From: Luteimonas marina
GTDB lineage: Bacteria > Pseudomonadota > Gammaproteobacteria > Xanthomonadales > Xanthomonadaceae
Assembly (NCBI RefSeq): GCF_007859325.1
Contig: NZ_VOHK01000004.1
Coordinates: 434,001-498,000 of the forward strand
Reading direction: 5' to 3'
DNA: 64,000 nucleotides
The notes beneath the pieces were generated by a model that ran no database searches, was not told the origin of the DNA, and was given only the letters and a program-made list of their open reading frames with translations. Positions 18,736-26,786 of this stretch are shown here, one piece after another. Numbering within the stretch: position 1 is the stretch's first letter; each line of letters starts with the position of its first letter. The position numbers and the translations under genes were made by a program.

Positions 18736-19302
18736 CTACAAGCCATCACCGCGCAAAAAGCCTACCTGCCGTTGCAGGTGGAGCATTGCCGTGACTAGGT
18801 GTTTCTGAACCATCTGCCTGGAAATGTCGCAGCGCTGGGCGATTTCGGCACGGGTGAGGTTATGGCCGTGACGCAGCAAATAGACCCGTCTGCACTTGGG
18901 CGGCAGTTCGAGAATGGCCTGCTGAAGTAGCTTCGCTCGCTGCGCAAGGATCGCCTGTTCTTCAGGGGTCGGGGCGTCATCGGCGATGTGCTCGCCGTCG
19001 ATCGCGGGGCGGTCCCGGTACGGGGCCTCCTTGCGCGAGAACTTGTAAGAGTGATTGACCGCGATCCGGTAGAGCAGCGGGCGCCAGTCGCTGACCTGCC
19101 CTTTTTCCCGGTAGTTGAGCAGGCTGATGATGCTCTCTTGCGCGATTTCCTTGGCGTCCTCGATGTTGTTGCGACGACTCAAGAACTTGACCAGGGCGTT
19201 GTATTGCGAGCGCACGAAGTCCTCGAAGCCGAGGCGCTTTTCACCCTCAGCCTCGCTGCGCGCCTTGTGCAGTTCCACCACGTTGTCGCGTTCGCCCGTC
19301 AC
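18736..19302 (-). CDS. ECF sigma factor (FecI-like)
   Basis: The product is 188 residues with sigma region 2 (FVRSQYNALVKFLSRRNNIE, AKEIAQESIISLLNYRE, RPLLYRIAVNHSYKFSRKE) and region 4 (LPPKCRRVYLLRHGHNLTRAEIAQ, then RQMVQKHLVTAMLHLQRQVG). It would direct RNA polymerase to the receptor operon when FecR releases it. The GTG at 19302 gives the family-like N-terminus, but no strong ribosome site is visible, so the start is less sure. It is the first gene of the sigma-FecR-receptor-peptidase unit, inserted between the ICE relaxase and the LysR gene. Confidence 0.9.
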   Translation of the reverse strand: MTGERDNVVELHKARSEAEGEKRLGFEDFVRSQYNALVKFLSRRNNIEDAKEIAQESIISLLNYREKGQVSDWRPLLYRIAVNHSYKFSRKEAPYRDRPAIDGEHIADDAPTPEEQAILAQRAKLLQQAILELPPKCRRVYLLRHGHNLTRAEIAQRCDISRQMVQKHLVTAMLHLQRQVGFLRGDGL

Positions 19303-19564
19303 TACCGCTGCCGTCTCGCCGGTCGCGCCGTTGTTGCAGCGCCTTGACCGTCATTTAACGGCAGCAATACAAGTCAGGCAACCACGAGCGTAGTCTGCCG
19401 AGCGTCATGAAAAACGATACGCAACAGCCCCCTACCCCATGCTGTCGTGCCGGAGGGAAGGGACTGCGCGCTGCGCTGCACAATGTGTTGTCGCAGGGCG
19501 ACGCTCTGCCCCGTACCCCCTACAAGTCATTGGAGAGGGCAAGTGACTACCTCCCGATGCCGAA

Positions 19565-21502
19565 TCAGCGCGACGGCCCCCGATCCCGCCCCAGTTCCCA
19601 CGACACTCGGTCGCCGCGGACTGTGGCGGCGAGGGTCTGGCCGATGCGCTGTTCGATGATCGGACGCCACGGGACCAAGCTGAATCCCCGCCCTTTCTCC
19701 AGCACGGCGAAGCGCCCGCTGGCGAGCTGCACGCTGCGGCGGTAGGTGCCGGTGATGCGCTCGTTCTTCGCCACCGGGCGGTGCGACAGGCCGGTGTCGG
19801 CGGCGATGGTTTTCGCGGCGTGTTCGAGTTCGCGGTTGCGCAACGTCGCCAGCAGGTTGCGCGCGAAGGTGACGCGCTGACCGCGGCGTTCGGCGAACCC
19901 CTGCTCGACCAGGAAGTCGGCGCGCTGTTGCAGCGCCGTGCGCACCGCGCCGGAGAATCCGTGTTCGCCGAAGTGGGTGTCGCCGGCGACCAACTGCTTG
20001 TCCAGCCAAGTGGTGCCCAAGGCGCGGACCTGTCGCTCCACCGGGAGGTGCGAGTGCAGCCGCACCGGAACCCCGCCGTCGCGCTTGAGGTCGTACTGCC
20101 GTCCAAGCTCGGGCAGGTTCGCCGGGACGCGCCAGACGCCTTCGGCCTCGCGCTCGACGATGCCGGCGGGGCGCAGGGCTTCGAGGCGGCGGACGTGGTT
20201 CTCGACGAGCCAGCCCGGGTCTTCACCGTCCAGGTATTGCGCTACGACGGACAGGCAATGGTCCGTGCGGAACCTGCCATCGACGCTGAGATCGGCAATG
20301 CTCTTGTCCACGTCGCGCTGGTTCGAGCCGTGCGTTGCGACCACCGCCCCGATCGGGTACTGCGCCAACTCGACCTTCGGCGGCAGCGGCAGGTAGTGCG
20401 CCTTGCCGTCGGTGCCGTCCACGACCAGGTAACCCCGCTCGTAGAGTTCGTTCATCAGGCCCTTGGCGACAACGCGGCCGGTGATCGGCGGCGCGTCCTC
20501 GTCGGGCGTCCGGATCGCTAGTTCGCGCGGGAGTTCGCGCATGGCGTGCTGCATCGTGCGAACGATGTCCCCGCGCTCGCCCATCGCGCGCAGCACGGGC
20601 TCGGCGTCCTCGCGCAGGCGCCATGCGCCGGTCGTGGTTTCCTGCGCGAGGCCCATCCGTTGCAGGTGTTGCAGCCTGCCGACCAAGGGACTGCGCTGCG
20701 GGTGTTCGGCGAGCCGTTCCAGCCGGATCGTGCCCTCGTCCGCCTCGCGTTGCAGGGTGCGGTCGAGGCCGGTCCAGCGCTCCTGCTCCACCTCCCGGCG
20801 CTGCGACTGTTGGATCTCGCGCTCGCTGCGCGGGCCAAGCCACCGCGTCGCCAGTTCGCTGGCGCGTTCGCGCATGCCGTGGGAGATGTAGTCGCGGGAG
20901 ATGATGAGGTCGTGGCCGGTGTCGTCCTTGCCGCGCAGGACGATGTGGGTATGAGGGTTGTCGGTGTTCCAGTGATCCACCGCGACCCACTCCAGGCGCG
21001 TACCCAGATCGGTCTCCATCCGGGCCATGAGCTGGCGGGTGTAGCTGCGCAGGTCGCCGAGCTGTTCGGCCTCCTCGGCGGACACGATGAAGCGGAATTG
21101 GTGGCGATCCCCGCGCCCGCGTTGCTCGAAGGTGGACAGATCGGCATCGTCCGTCTCCGGGCCGTAGGCGCGGCCGGGTTCGCCGTCGCGGCCGACGCCT
21201 TCGCGCTGGATGTAGCGCAGGTGGGTGCTGGTCGAGCGCGGCCCGGCCTTCTGGAGGTTCACCAGCCGGGTTTTCACGATCACGCGCCGCGCATTAGGCG
21301 GCAGGCCGCGGCCGGTGAAGCGCGCGGCGACGTGGCCGCGGCCGAGGCGCGCGCCGGGGCGCCGGGCCGCCTTGCGGGCGGCCGCACCGCCGCCCTTGTT
21401 GACCTCCTTCAAGACCTGCGAGACGAACTTCGGTTCGGTCTTGGGGCGCTCGCGCGGCGGACTTGGGCGTAGGCGGAAGTCGTCGTCGTCGCGGCCGGTC
21501 AT
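19565..21502 (-). CDS. Relaxase/mobilization nuclease, DUF3363 family
   Basis: The product is 645 residues. The N-terminal part carries a three-His metal motif (DHWNTDNPHTHIVLRG: His177, His184, His186, with Asp181), and Tyr97 in THLRYIQREG is the best candidate nucleophile. A long C-terminal DUF3363-like region follows. This VirD2-like relaxase family nicks oriT and pilots the transferred strand in trb-type ICEs. The ATG at 21502 (MTGRDDDDFRLRPS) matches family N-termini; the frame is open further upstream but with no coding character. The oriT is probably in the gap just upstream. Confidence 0.9.
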   Translation of the reverse strand: MTGRDDDDFRLRPSPPRERPKTEPKFVSQVLKEVNKGGGAAARKAARRPGARLGRGHVAARFTGRGLPPNARRVIVKTRLVNLQKAGPRSTSTHLRYIQREGVGRDGEPGRAYGPETDDADLSTFEQRGRGDRHQFRFIVSAEEAEQLGDLRSYTRQLMARMETDLGTRLEWVAVDHWNTDNPHTHIVLRGKDDTGHDLIISRDYISHGMRERASELATRWLGPRSEREIQQSQRREVEQERWTGLDRTLQREADEGTIRLERLAEHPQRSPLVGRLQHLQRMGLAQETTTGAWRLREDAEPVLRAMGERGDIVRTMQHAMRELPRELAIRTPDEDAPPITGRVVAKGLMNELYERGYLVVDGTDGKAHYLPLPPKVELAQYPIGAVVATHGSNQRDVDKSIADLSVDGRFRTDHCLSVVAQYLDGEDPGWLVENHVRRLEALRPAGIVEREAEGVWRVPANLPELGRQYDLKRDGGVPVRLHSHLPVERQVRALGTTWLDKQLVAGDTHFGEHGFSGAVRTALQQRADFLVEQGFAERRGQRVTFARNLLATLRNRELEHAAKTIAADTGLSHRPVAKNERITGTYRRSVQLASGRFAVLEKGRGFSLVPWRPIIEQRIGQTLAATVRGDRVSWELGRDRGPSR

Positions 21503-21845
21503 GGCTGTGATTCCGGAAAGACCGGGACAACTGCGGCGCATGCCGTCGTGGCGCGACGTGCAGACCTGCCGCTTTCGGTGCCGCGAGGGGTGCCGGAACC
21601 GGCGTTGGTGGCCTCCAGGCGCGTGCCGCGCCAACCCCGTGTGCAGACCCGCCTTTTGCGGCAAGTAGTGCCGCGACCTTTTACCTTGCCCTGCTTTTCG
21701 CTTTTGTGCTTCACCGCCAACCTCCCATTCGCAAGACCCACCCGCCCGCACCGCCACCGCATTCCCGACAACACGCGGCCCAATCCGCAGGCGACGTTGC
21801 GCATGGCGCGATCGTTGCATCCGCTGCGCACGCGCCGCCGCACGT
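21503..21845. other. 343-base gap between traF and the relaxase gene; candidate oriT region
   Basis: No convincing gene is present. A six-base inverted repeat GCGGCA/TGCCGC with a five-base loop lies at 21658-21674, followed on the plus strand by a T/C-rich stretch (CCTTTTACCTTGCCCTGCTT at 21677-21696). An inverted repeat beside a distinct tract, directly upstream of a relaxase gene, is a common oriT layout. This assignment is an inference from position; I cannot identify a nic site by homology. Confidence 0.35.
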
Positions 21846-22361
21846 TCACTGCCGCCACGGCCGCGCCCGGCCGATCACGTCGGCCGCAGGTACCGGGCCG
21901 TAGTAGCGGCTGTCGAACGACGCGGGGTGCGCGGTGCTGAGCAGGAACAGTTCGCCGTCCGCAAGGCGCCGGCACTGCGGCCACTGCGGCAACGGGCGCT
22001 GCCAGCGGTCGGCGCGCAGCGCCACCGCGGCAGGCACGCCGTCGATGCGCACGATGCCGCCGCGCACGCAGACGTGCTGCGGCGACACGGCGCCGATGCG
22101 CTTGAGCAGCGGCACGGTCGCCGGCAGGTAGCCGCGTTGGTCGGCGAGCGCCGCCGCGTCGGCGGGCAGGCGCGTCAGCACCAGGTCGCCGGCGCGCAGC
22201 GCGGCAGCCGGTTCGACGCGATACCAGCCGATCGGCACACTGTCGGAGGCGTTGTAGACGATGCGCAGCTGCGGCGTCGCGAAGGCGGCGATGGCGAGCG
22301 CGGCGACGCCGAAGGCGGACGCCAGCGCGAGGCCGAGCCGCGAGCGCGCCCGCGGCGTCAT
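21846..22361 (-). CDS. traF: TraF, S26-family conjugative signal peptidase
   Basis: The product is 171 residues. It has one N-terminal membrane helix (about residues 10-30) and the S26 catalytic pattern: Ser in ASDSVPIGWY (about residue 42) and Lys in PLLKRIGA (about residue 88). TraF matures the TrbC pilin in P-type systems, so it is functionally tied to the trbC gene at 4731-5084. Its ATG overlaps the stop of the upstream DUF2840 gene (ATGA). Confidence 0.93.
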   Translation of the reverse strand: MTPRARSRLGLALASAFGVAALAIAAFATPQLRIVYNASDSVPIGWYRVEPAAALRAGDLVLTRLPADAAALADQRGYLPATVPLLKRIGAVSPQHVCVRGGIVRIDGVPAAVALRADRWQRPLPQWPQCRRLADGELFLLSTAHPASFDSRYYGPVPAADVIGRARPWRQ

Positions 22362-22891
22362 CGCAGCGCCCTCCCGGACTGCCAGACGGCGTGCCGCGCG
22401 GCGGTGTAGTCCGGCAGCGGATGGCGCGCGGCGAGGCGTTCGCCGAGCAGCCGCCAGTACGCGGGCGCGGCGTCCGTCGGGTCGATGCCGAGCGCAGCGA
22501 TGGCGTCGATCTTCGGCAGGACGGCGCGCACCTCGCGCGGCCCTTCCGCACGCAGCAGGACGCCGACACCGGGGTCGATGCCGTGGATGCGCTGCAGGGA
22601 TTCGCGCAACGTACCCGCCTGCAGCACCAGCAGCTGCCAGCGCGACGGCCCCCAGTCGTCCGCCTCCCAGCGCAGGCGCGCGAAGCGTGCGCCGGGCGGG
22701 AAGGCGGCGATGCGCCGCGTGCCGTCGAGCGCCAGCTCACGCACGGGGCGCCCGAAGCGCAGCGAGACGACGAACAGGCGCGGCACGTGGGCAAGCGCAA
22801 CGCGCGTCAGCGGCGCGTCGCCCGACCGCGGCTTCGGCGGGTTGCCGCGCGGCGGCGAGGACGCGGGAATGTCGTGCAACCGGGCGTTCAC
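22358..22891 (-). CDS. DUF2840-domain protein
   Basis: The product is 177 residues. The segments TRVALAHVPRLFVVSLRFGR, WGPSRWQLLVLQAG and GIDPGVGVLLRAEGPREVRA fit the DUF2840 family found beside traF in trb-type ICEs. No catalytic motif or membrane segment is evident. The GTG at 22891 gives the expected MNARLHDIP start. It lies 13 bases after the AlpA-like gene and overlaps traF by four bases, so it is part of the same transcription unit. The function is unknown. Confidence 0.85.
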   Translation of the reverse strand: MNARLHDIPASSPPRGNPPKPRSGDAPLTRVALAHVPRLFVVSLRFGRPVRELALDGTRRIAAFPPGARFARLRWEADDWGPSRWQLLVLQAGTLRESLQRIHGIDPGVGVLLRAEGPREVRAVLPKIDAIAALGIDPTDAAPAYWRLLGERLAARHPLPDYTAARHAVWQSGRALR

Positions 22892-22904
22892 GGCGCGTAC
22901 CCGC

Positions 22905-23228
22905 CTAGCGTCCGCGCGCAGCGATGCGTGCGCGGCGCGCGGCGTACTCCGGGTCAAACGTGGCCTCGAAGCTGCGCGCATCGGCCCAAGCCACCAGGTC
23001 TTCTACCGCGTACATCACGCGGCGACCGAACTTGCGGAAACGCGGCCCACCGCCGATCACGCGCATCTTCTCCAGCGTGCGCGGCGACAGCCGCAGGAAC
23101 GCGGCCGCTTCGTCGTTGGTAAGGTAACGGCGTGGCACTTTCTCGACCGACTGCGCGGGCGAAGGCGTTGTCGGCGATGCGGTGTCGTTCGGTCGCAGTA
23201 CGGGACGTCTCACGGCGGTAGCCTCCAT
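22905..23228 (-). CDS. AlpA/excisionase-like helix-turn-helix protein
   Basis: The product is 107 residues with a winged-helix MerR/AlpA-type domain: RRYLTNDEAAAFLRLSPRTL, EKMRVIGGGPRFRKFGRRVM, YAVEDLVAWADAR. Proteins of this kind in ICEs act as regulators or recombination directionality factors. Position upstream of the DUF2840-traF genes is conserved in Tn4371-like elements. The ATG at 23228 is chosen because it gives the family-like N-terminus; an upstream start would add only a few residues. Confidence 0.85.
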   Translation of the reverse strand: MEATAVRRPVLRPNDTASPTTPSPAQSVEKVPRRYLTNDEAAAFLRLSPRTLEKMRVIGGGPRFRKFGRRVMYAVEDLVAWADARSFEATFDPEYAARRARIAARGR

Positions 23229-23331
23229 CGCTTCGTGGCGGCGGCGATGCAATCGCCGCCGGATGGGGGCAGGTTCAGAAGACGTGGGCGTTCCGGGCAG
23301 GGCCGTTCTGGCGGTCGGCGGAAACGTCCCC

Positions 23332-24087
23332 CTACTGGCGCGGATGCAGCAGGCGGCGGTAGCCGCCCTGCATCAGCCGGCGACCGCGTGCGATCAGGCG
23401 GCGCACATGCGCGCGGAGCTGGCCGTCGCTGTACCAGCGTTCGGCTACGGCGTCCGCGCCGTAGAGCACCGTGGCGATCTGCCGCTGCGACGCGCCGGCC
23501 TGCACGCCGTCGAGCGCCTGCAAGGTGCGCAGGTGCAGCAGCGCCGTGCGGCCGGGACGGTCGCCGGCGATGCCGCCGCCAGGCTGCTTCGCCTGCCGCT
23601 CGTCGAGCAGCGCCAGCGTGATCTCGGCGTTGCGCCAGCGTGCCGCCATCTGCGGGCTGGCGCGCACAGCATAGACGTGCGCCATGCCGTCTTCCAGTTC
23701 CGATGAGAGCGCAAGGCAGCGCGTGCGGCCGCCCACGCGAAGGAACAGCAGCAGCCGGCGGCCATCGTGCAGCAGGCGCTTCTCGCCGGGAAGATCCCAT
23801 AGCCGGAACGGCAGCGCGCCGGGCGGCGAGTCAGCATCGGGCAGGACGTGCACCACGCCGGGCGGATCGGGAAACCAGTCCGGGTGCGCGTCGCGCGCAT
23901 CGAGGTCGGGATTTTCCAGCAGGCGCAGTCCCCAGCGTCGCGCCTGCCCCGGTCGTCGCCTGTGCAGGTGCCAGTCTCGGCGGTACTCGGGATTGCGGCG
24001 CAGGTACTCCCATGCCAGCGACGGGCCATCCAGGTGCAGCACGTAGAGGTAGGCGGCGACGGGATGCCACGCGGCACCGGCGTCCAT
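23332..24087 (-). CDS. DUF2285 (with DUF6499-like N-terminus) protein of the ICE backbone
   Basis: The product is 251 residues. The N-terminal part (LAWEYLRRNPEYRRDWHLHR) matches the DUF6499-type segment and the C-terminal part (LRAHVRRLIARGRRLMQGGYRRLL) matches DUF2285. This two-part protein is common between the parB/rep side and the traF genes of trb-type ICEs and is usually described as a putative regulator or replication-associated protein. There is no enzyme motif. The ATG at 24087 begins the family-like sequence. The upstream gap separates it from the divergent XRE operon. Confidence 0.85.
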   Translation of the reverse strand: MDAGAAWHPVAAYLYVLHLDGPSLAWEYLRRNPEYRRDWHLHRRRPGQARRWGLRLLENPDLDARDAHPDWFPDPPGVVHVLPDADSPPGALPFRLWDLPGEKRLLHDGRRLLLFLRVGGRTRCLALSSELEDGMAHVYAVRASPQMAARWRNAEITLALLDERQAKQPGGGIAGDRPGRTALLHLRTLQALDGVQAGASQRQIATVLYGADAVAERWYSDGQLRAHVRRLIARGRRLMQGGYRRLLHPRQ

Positions 24088-24562
24088 GCGCGGCTCCCTG
24101 CGAATGGGCGGAGGGCCGCGCGGCGCCCGCAAGCCGAACCGGCAGGTTGCGGCGCGTGCGGGCAATCGGTGGCGAATCCCCCCTGTCCGCCACCTCGAAA
24201 CGGGCGCGGGATTCTGACCAATCGGCTCTGAAACGTGGCAGTTCGCGAAGGCGAAGCGTGGCTGCGGATCAGCGGTATCGCCATGCGGCAGGATCAAGGT
24301 GCCGCAGCAGGCGGCGCGGGCGGATGCAATCTGCGCGTGGCCGTTCAATCAGGACGGCAAGAACACCGATCCATGCGCGGAAGGTCTTAATCGGGATCGG
24401 GCGAGCAACGCCCTCGGCATCAGGTTAGCCGCTGCGCATGACAACCGGACGATGGCCGGTTTCAAGGATGGGGCTGCTCTGGCCGCCCGCTATTGAACAC
24501 TATAGATTGTAGCCCTATAGGACGCAAGCGGTTGTGATTCTGGGATTTGGCGGACTCCCAGA
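24088..24562. other. 475-base divergent gap between the DUF2285 gene and the XRE operon
   Basis: No gene is supported here. The right end holds a promoter (24493-24521) and an inverted repeat over the start codon of the XRE gene (24537-24564), both listed separately. The left part is presumably the promoter region of the DUF2285 gene; no clear sigma-70 boxes are seen for it. A change from high to lower GC occurs near 24.48 kb, which may mark the cargo edge. Confidence 0.5.
24493..24521 (+). promoter_or_regulatory. Sigma-70-type promoter of the XRE/CD-NTase operon
   Basis: A -35 box TTGAAC (24493-24498) and a -10 box TATAGG (24516-24521) are separated by exactly 17 bases. CTATAG is repeated at 24500-24505 and 24515-24520, the second copy within a CCTATAGG palindrome, which could be an operator for the XRE regulator. 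Confidence 0.6.
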
Positions 24563-24564
24563 AT
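24537..24564 (+). repeat. Inverted repeat overlapping the start codon of the XRE gene
   Basis: Perfect nine-base arms ATTCTGGGA (24537-24545) and TCCCAGAAT (24556-24564) flank a ten-base loop that contains the likely ribosome site GGCGGA. The last arm includes the first two bases of the ATG at 24563. It could be an operator for autorepression or an mRNA hairpin that limits translation. Confidence 0.6.
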
Positions 24565-24871
24565 GAAGTCGAAACCCTCACTGCCGGCGGCGCTCAAGAC
24601 CATCCGCAAGGCTCGCGGCCTGAGCCAGGAGGCGTTCTCCGACGTTTCCAGCCGCACGTACATGAGTTCGCTGGAGCGCGGACTGAAAAGCCCGACGTTG
24701 AACAAGCTCGAGGAGTTGTGCGAGGTGATGGGGGTGCATCCGTTGACGCTGCTGACGCTGGCGTATGCCGGCGACGGAAGGACGAATGGCGATCGACTAC
24801 TCGCACACGTTTGCCGCGAACTGGAATCGCTAGAGGACGCGGCGGCGATCGTAGATCGCGCCGACCACTGA
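24563..24871 (+). CDS. XRE-family helix-turn-helix regulator
   Basis: The product is 102 residues. A five-helix XRE domain fills the first 70 residues (SLPAALKTIRKARGLSQEAF, SRTYMSSLERGLKSPTLNKL, EELCEVMGVHPLTLLTLAYA). The last 30 residues are acidic and helical. It is the first gene of a three-gene unit with the nucleotidyltransferase (stop and start overlap as TGATG) and the DUF6602 gene. It is likely an autoregulator, given the palindromic sequences at its promoter and start codon. Confidence 0.85.
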   Translation: MKSKPSLPAALKTIRKARGLSQEAFSDVSSRTYMSSLERGLKSPTLNKLEELCEVMGVHPLTLLTLAYAGDGRTNGDRLLAHVCRELESLEDAAAIVDRADH

Positions 24872-25647
24872 TGCCACTGGTAGTCGGGGCCATGAGCGAC
24901 GAATATCTCCGCCAAGTCCTCCTGCGCCATGCCGTGGACTATGGCCCTGCTTCCCCTGTCCGGCGGGTGCAGCTAGCGTTGATGCCGACGATCCATCAAT
25001 GGGGCGGCCAGCAGATCATTCAGATCGCCCCGAGCGGCTCTTTCGCAAAGGGCACTGCTGTTCACTCGGGAACCGACATCGACCTTTTCGTCTCCCTCTC
25101 GTCCACGACCAACGAGACATTGGCGCAGATCTACAACACACTGTTCAATGCCCTGGCCGCTGCGGGTGTCCAGCCACAAAGGCAGAACGTGGCGATCAAG
25201 GTTCGCGTCAACGGATACGACGTAGACGTGGTTCCGGGCAAGCGCCAGTCGCAGTTTGGCGACGACCATAGTCTTTATAGCAACCGTAGCGGGACATGGC
25301 TTCAAACCAACGTCGCACGCCACGTCAATCTGGTTTCCGGCTCGAACCGGCTCGCGGAGATCAGGCTACTGAAGATCTGGCGCAACCGACGTGGGCTCGA
25401 CTTTCCATCGTTCTATCTGGAGCTTGTCGTATTGAGGGCGCTGAACGGCCAACGTATCGGTAATCTATCCCACAATGTCTTCACCGTGTTGCAGTTCATC
25501 CGAGATCACATCACCACGGCACGATTCGTCGATCCTGCCAATACGAACAATGTGATTTCCGATAGCGTTTCGGCGGCGGGAAAGCAATCGCTGGCGAACG
25601 CAGCACGTGCTGCACTCACTAGTACCTGGGGGAACGAGTTTGCATGA
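24871..25647 (+). CDS. CD-NTase/OAS-like nucleotidyltransferase (candidate defence gene)
   Basis: The product is 258 residues if started at the ATG at 24871 (TGATG overlap with the XRE stop), or 251 from the ATG at 24892. The pol-beta nucleotidyltransferase signature is complete: GSFAKGTAVHSGTDIDLFV (Gly56-Ser57, Asp69, Asp71) and a third acidic site in GYDVDVVPG (Asp117/Asp119). The C-terminal half (RLLKIWRNRRGLDFPSFYLE, FVDPANTNNVISDSV) resembles the helical domain of OAS/CD-NTase enzymes, including the DP..NNV segment. Such enzymes make cyclic oligonucleotide signals in CBASS. It is short for a CD-NTase, so another nucleotide-transfer role is possible. It overlaps the DUF6602 gene by four bases. 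Confidence 0.8.
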   Translation: MPLVVGAMSDEYLRQVLLRHAVDYGPASPVRRVQLALMPTIHQWGGQQIIQIAPSGSFAKGTAVHSGTDIDLFVSLSSTTNETLAQIYNTLFNALAAAGVQPQRQNVAIKVRVNGYDVDVVPGKRQSQFGDDHSLYSNRSGTWLQTNVARHVNLVSGSNRLAEIRLLKIWRNRRGLDFPSFYLELVVLRALNGQRIGNLSHNVFTVLQFIRDHITTARFVDPANTNNVISDSVSAAGKQSLANAARAALTSTWGNEFA

Positions 25648-26372
25648 GCAGCGAATGGTCACTTCCGAATCTGCTTGCGAACCTACACGACGCCATTGAG
25701 GGTGATCTACGCCGCGCGCGAGAAGCGCTCGCTCACCCTACGGAAAAAGGGGACGCTAGCGAGGCAGTATGGATTGAAGTCCTGAACAAGTATCTGCCGC
25801 GCCGATACGAAGCACGCAAGGCCCATGTCGTTGACAGCGAGGGCGTGTTCAGTGAACAGATTGATGTCGTCATCCATGACCGCCAATACTCGCCGCTCGT
25901 GTTTACTTTTCAGGACAGCTTCATCGTCCCGGCAGAAAGCGTCTACGCTGTGTTTGAGGCAAAGCAGGAGATGACGGCAGACCACATCGCCTACGCGCAG
26001 CGGAAGGTTGCCAGCGTGAGGCGACTCCATCGCACCAGCGTCCCCGTCCCCACCGTGGAAGGCGTGAAGCCTCCAAAGGAGCCGCAGCACATCCTGGGAG
26101 GGATGTTGACCCTGGCCTGCGGCTGGTCGCCAGCGTTTGGTGACACGATGGCCGGTCACTTGACGAAAGACTTGGACACTGGTCGCCTGGACATCGGTTG
26201 CGTCGCGGACTCCGGGTTCTTCAATTTCGATCTTGAGCAACAGGCTTTTCATTTCGACACCGCACCGCGACCTGCCACGCGATTCCTGTTCGAATTGATC
26301 GCGCGACTTCAGGAGATGGCGACCGTGCCCATGCTCGATGTTCGCGCATATGCGAACCAGATCCCGCGCTGA
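25644..26372 (+). CDS. DUF6602-domain protein with PD-(D/E)XK-like motif
   Basis: The product is 242 residues. The sequence matches DUF6602 proteins: WIEVLNKYLPRRYEARKAHV, EQIDVVIHDRQYSPLVF and VPAESVYAVFEAKQEM. The acidic positions Glu45, Asp74 and Glu105-x-Lys107 fit a PD-(D/E)XK nuclease arrangement, so nuclease activity is plausible but not shown. Its start overlaps the nucleotidyltransferase stop (ATGA), so the two proteins are made together. By analogy with CBASS, the nucleotidyltransferase would signal and this protein would be the effector; that is inference. Confidence 0.75.
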   Translation: MSSEWSLPNLLANLHDAIEGDLRRAREALAHPTEKGDASEAVWIEVLNKYLPRRYEARKAHVVDSEGVFSEQIDVVIHDRQYSPLVFTFQDSFIVPAESVYAVFEAKQEMTADHIAYAQRKVASVRRLHRTSVPVPTVEGVKPPKEPQHILGGMLTLACGWSPAFGDTMAGHLTKDLDTGRLDIGCVADSGFFNFDLEQQAFHFDTAPRPATRFLFELIARLQEMATVPMLDVRAYANQIPR

Positions 26373-26441
26373 CGACGGAATAGTGGTTTAAAGAAGAAGG
26401 CGCCCCGCCATTGCAGGCAGAGTGCCAGAACGCAGAACAAG

Positions 26442-26786
26442 CTATGCCGCGATCCAACCGGCGATACGCGCTTGCCGTGCATACACGCTGATTGGATGCT
26501 TCGCGACAAAGCCCAGGTCTCGCTCGACCGGCAGCCCGAGCTTGCCGCGTAGCTGGCGGATTTCCGTCAGGCTGACATAGCCGATCTCCGGAAACCCTAG
26601 GCCGAGGTCGCACAGCCCGAAGGCGATGTCCGGATCGTTCGGACTGAGCTCGGTCAACAGCCAGGTCGCGTTGGCATCCGGGGTGAATAGCTTGACCACC
26701 GGCGACGGATCGATGGTTTGGCCGGCGGCGGTTTGGCGTCCGTTGGCGAGCAGGCGTTCGCGCTGTTCGTCGGTCATCAGTTGCAT
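26442..26786 (-). CDS. DUF2958-domain protein
   Basis: The product is 114 residues and matches DUF2958: MQLMTDEQRERLLANGRQ, PVVKLFTPDANATWLLTEL, DPDIAFGLCDLGLGFPEIGY and LPVERDLGFVAKHPISVYA. This is a small conserved protein of ICEs and plasmids, with no known enzyme motif. The start at 26786 gives the family-typical N-terminus. It is part of the ICE backbone, and its convergent position marks the right edge of the CD-NTase cargo. Confidence 0.88.
   Translation of the reverse strand: MQLMTDEQRERLLANGRQTAAGQTIDPSPVVKLFTPDANATWLLTELSPNDPDIAFGLCDLGLGFPEIGYVSLTEIRQLRGKLGLPVERDLGFVAKHPISVYARQARIAGWIAA

Noticed and set aside
14738..19302. Lasso-peptide biosynthetic gene cluster
   Set aside because: No short precursor frame, B (leader peptidase) or C (asparagine-synthetase-like cyclase) genes are present in or around the block.
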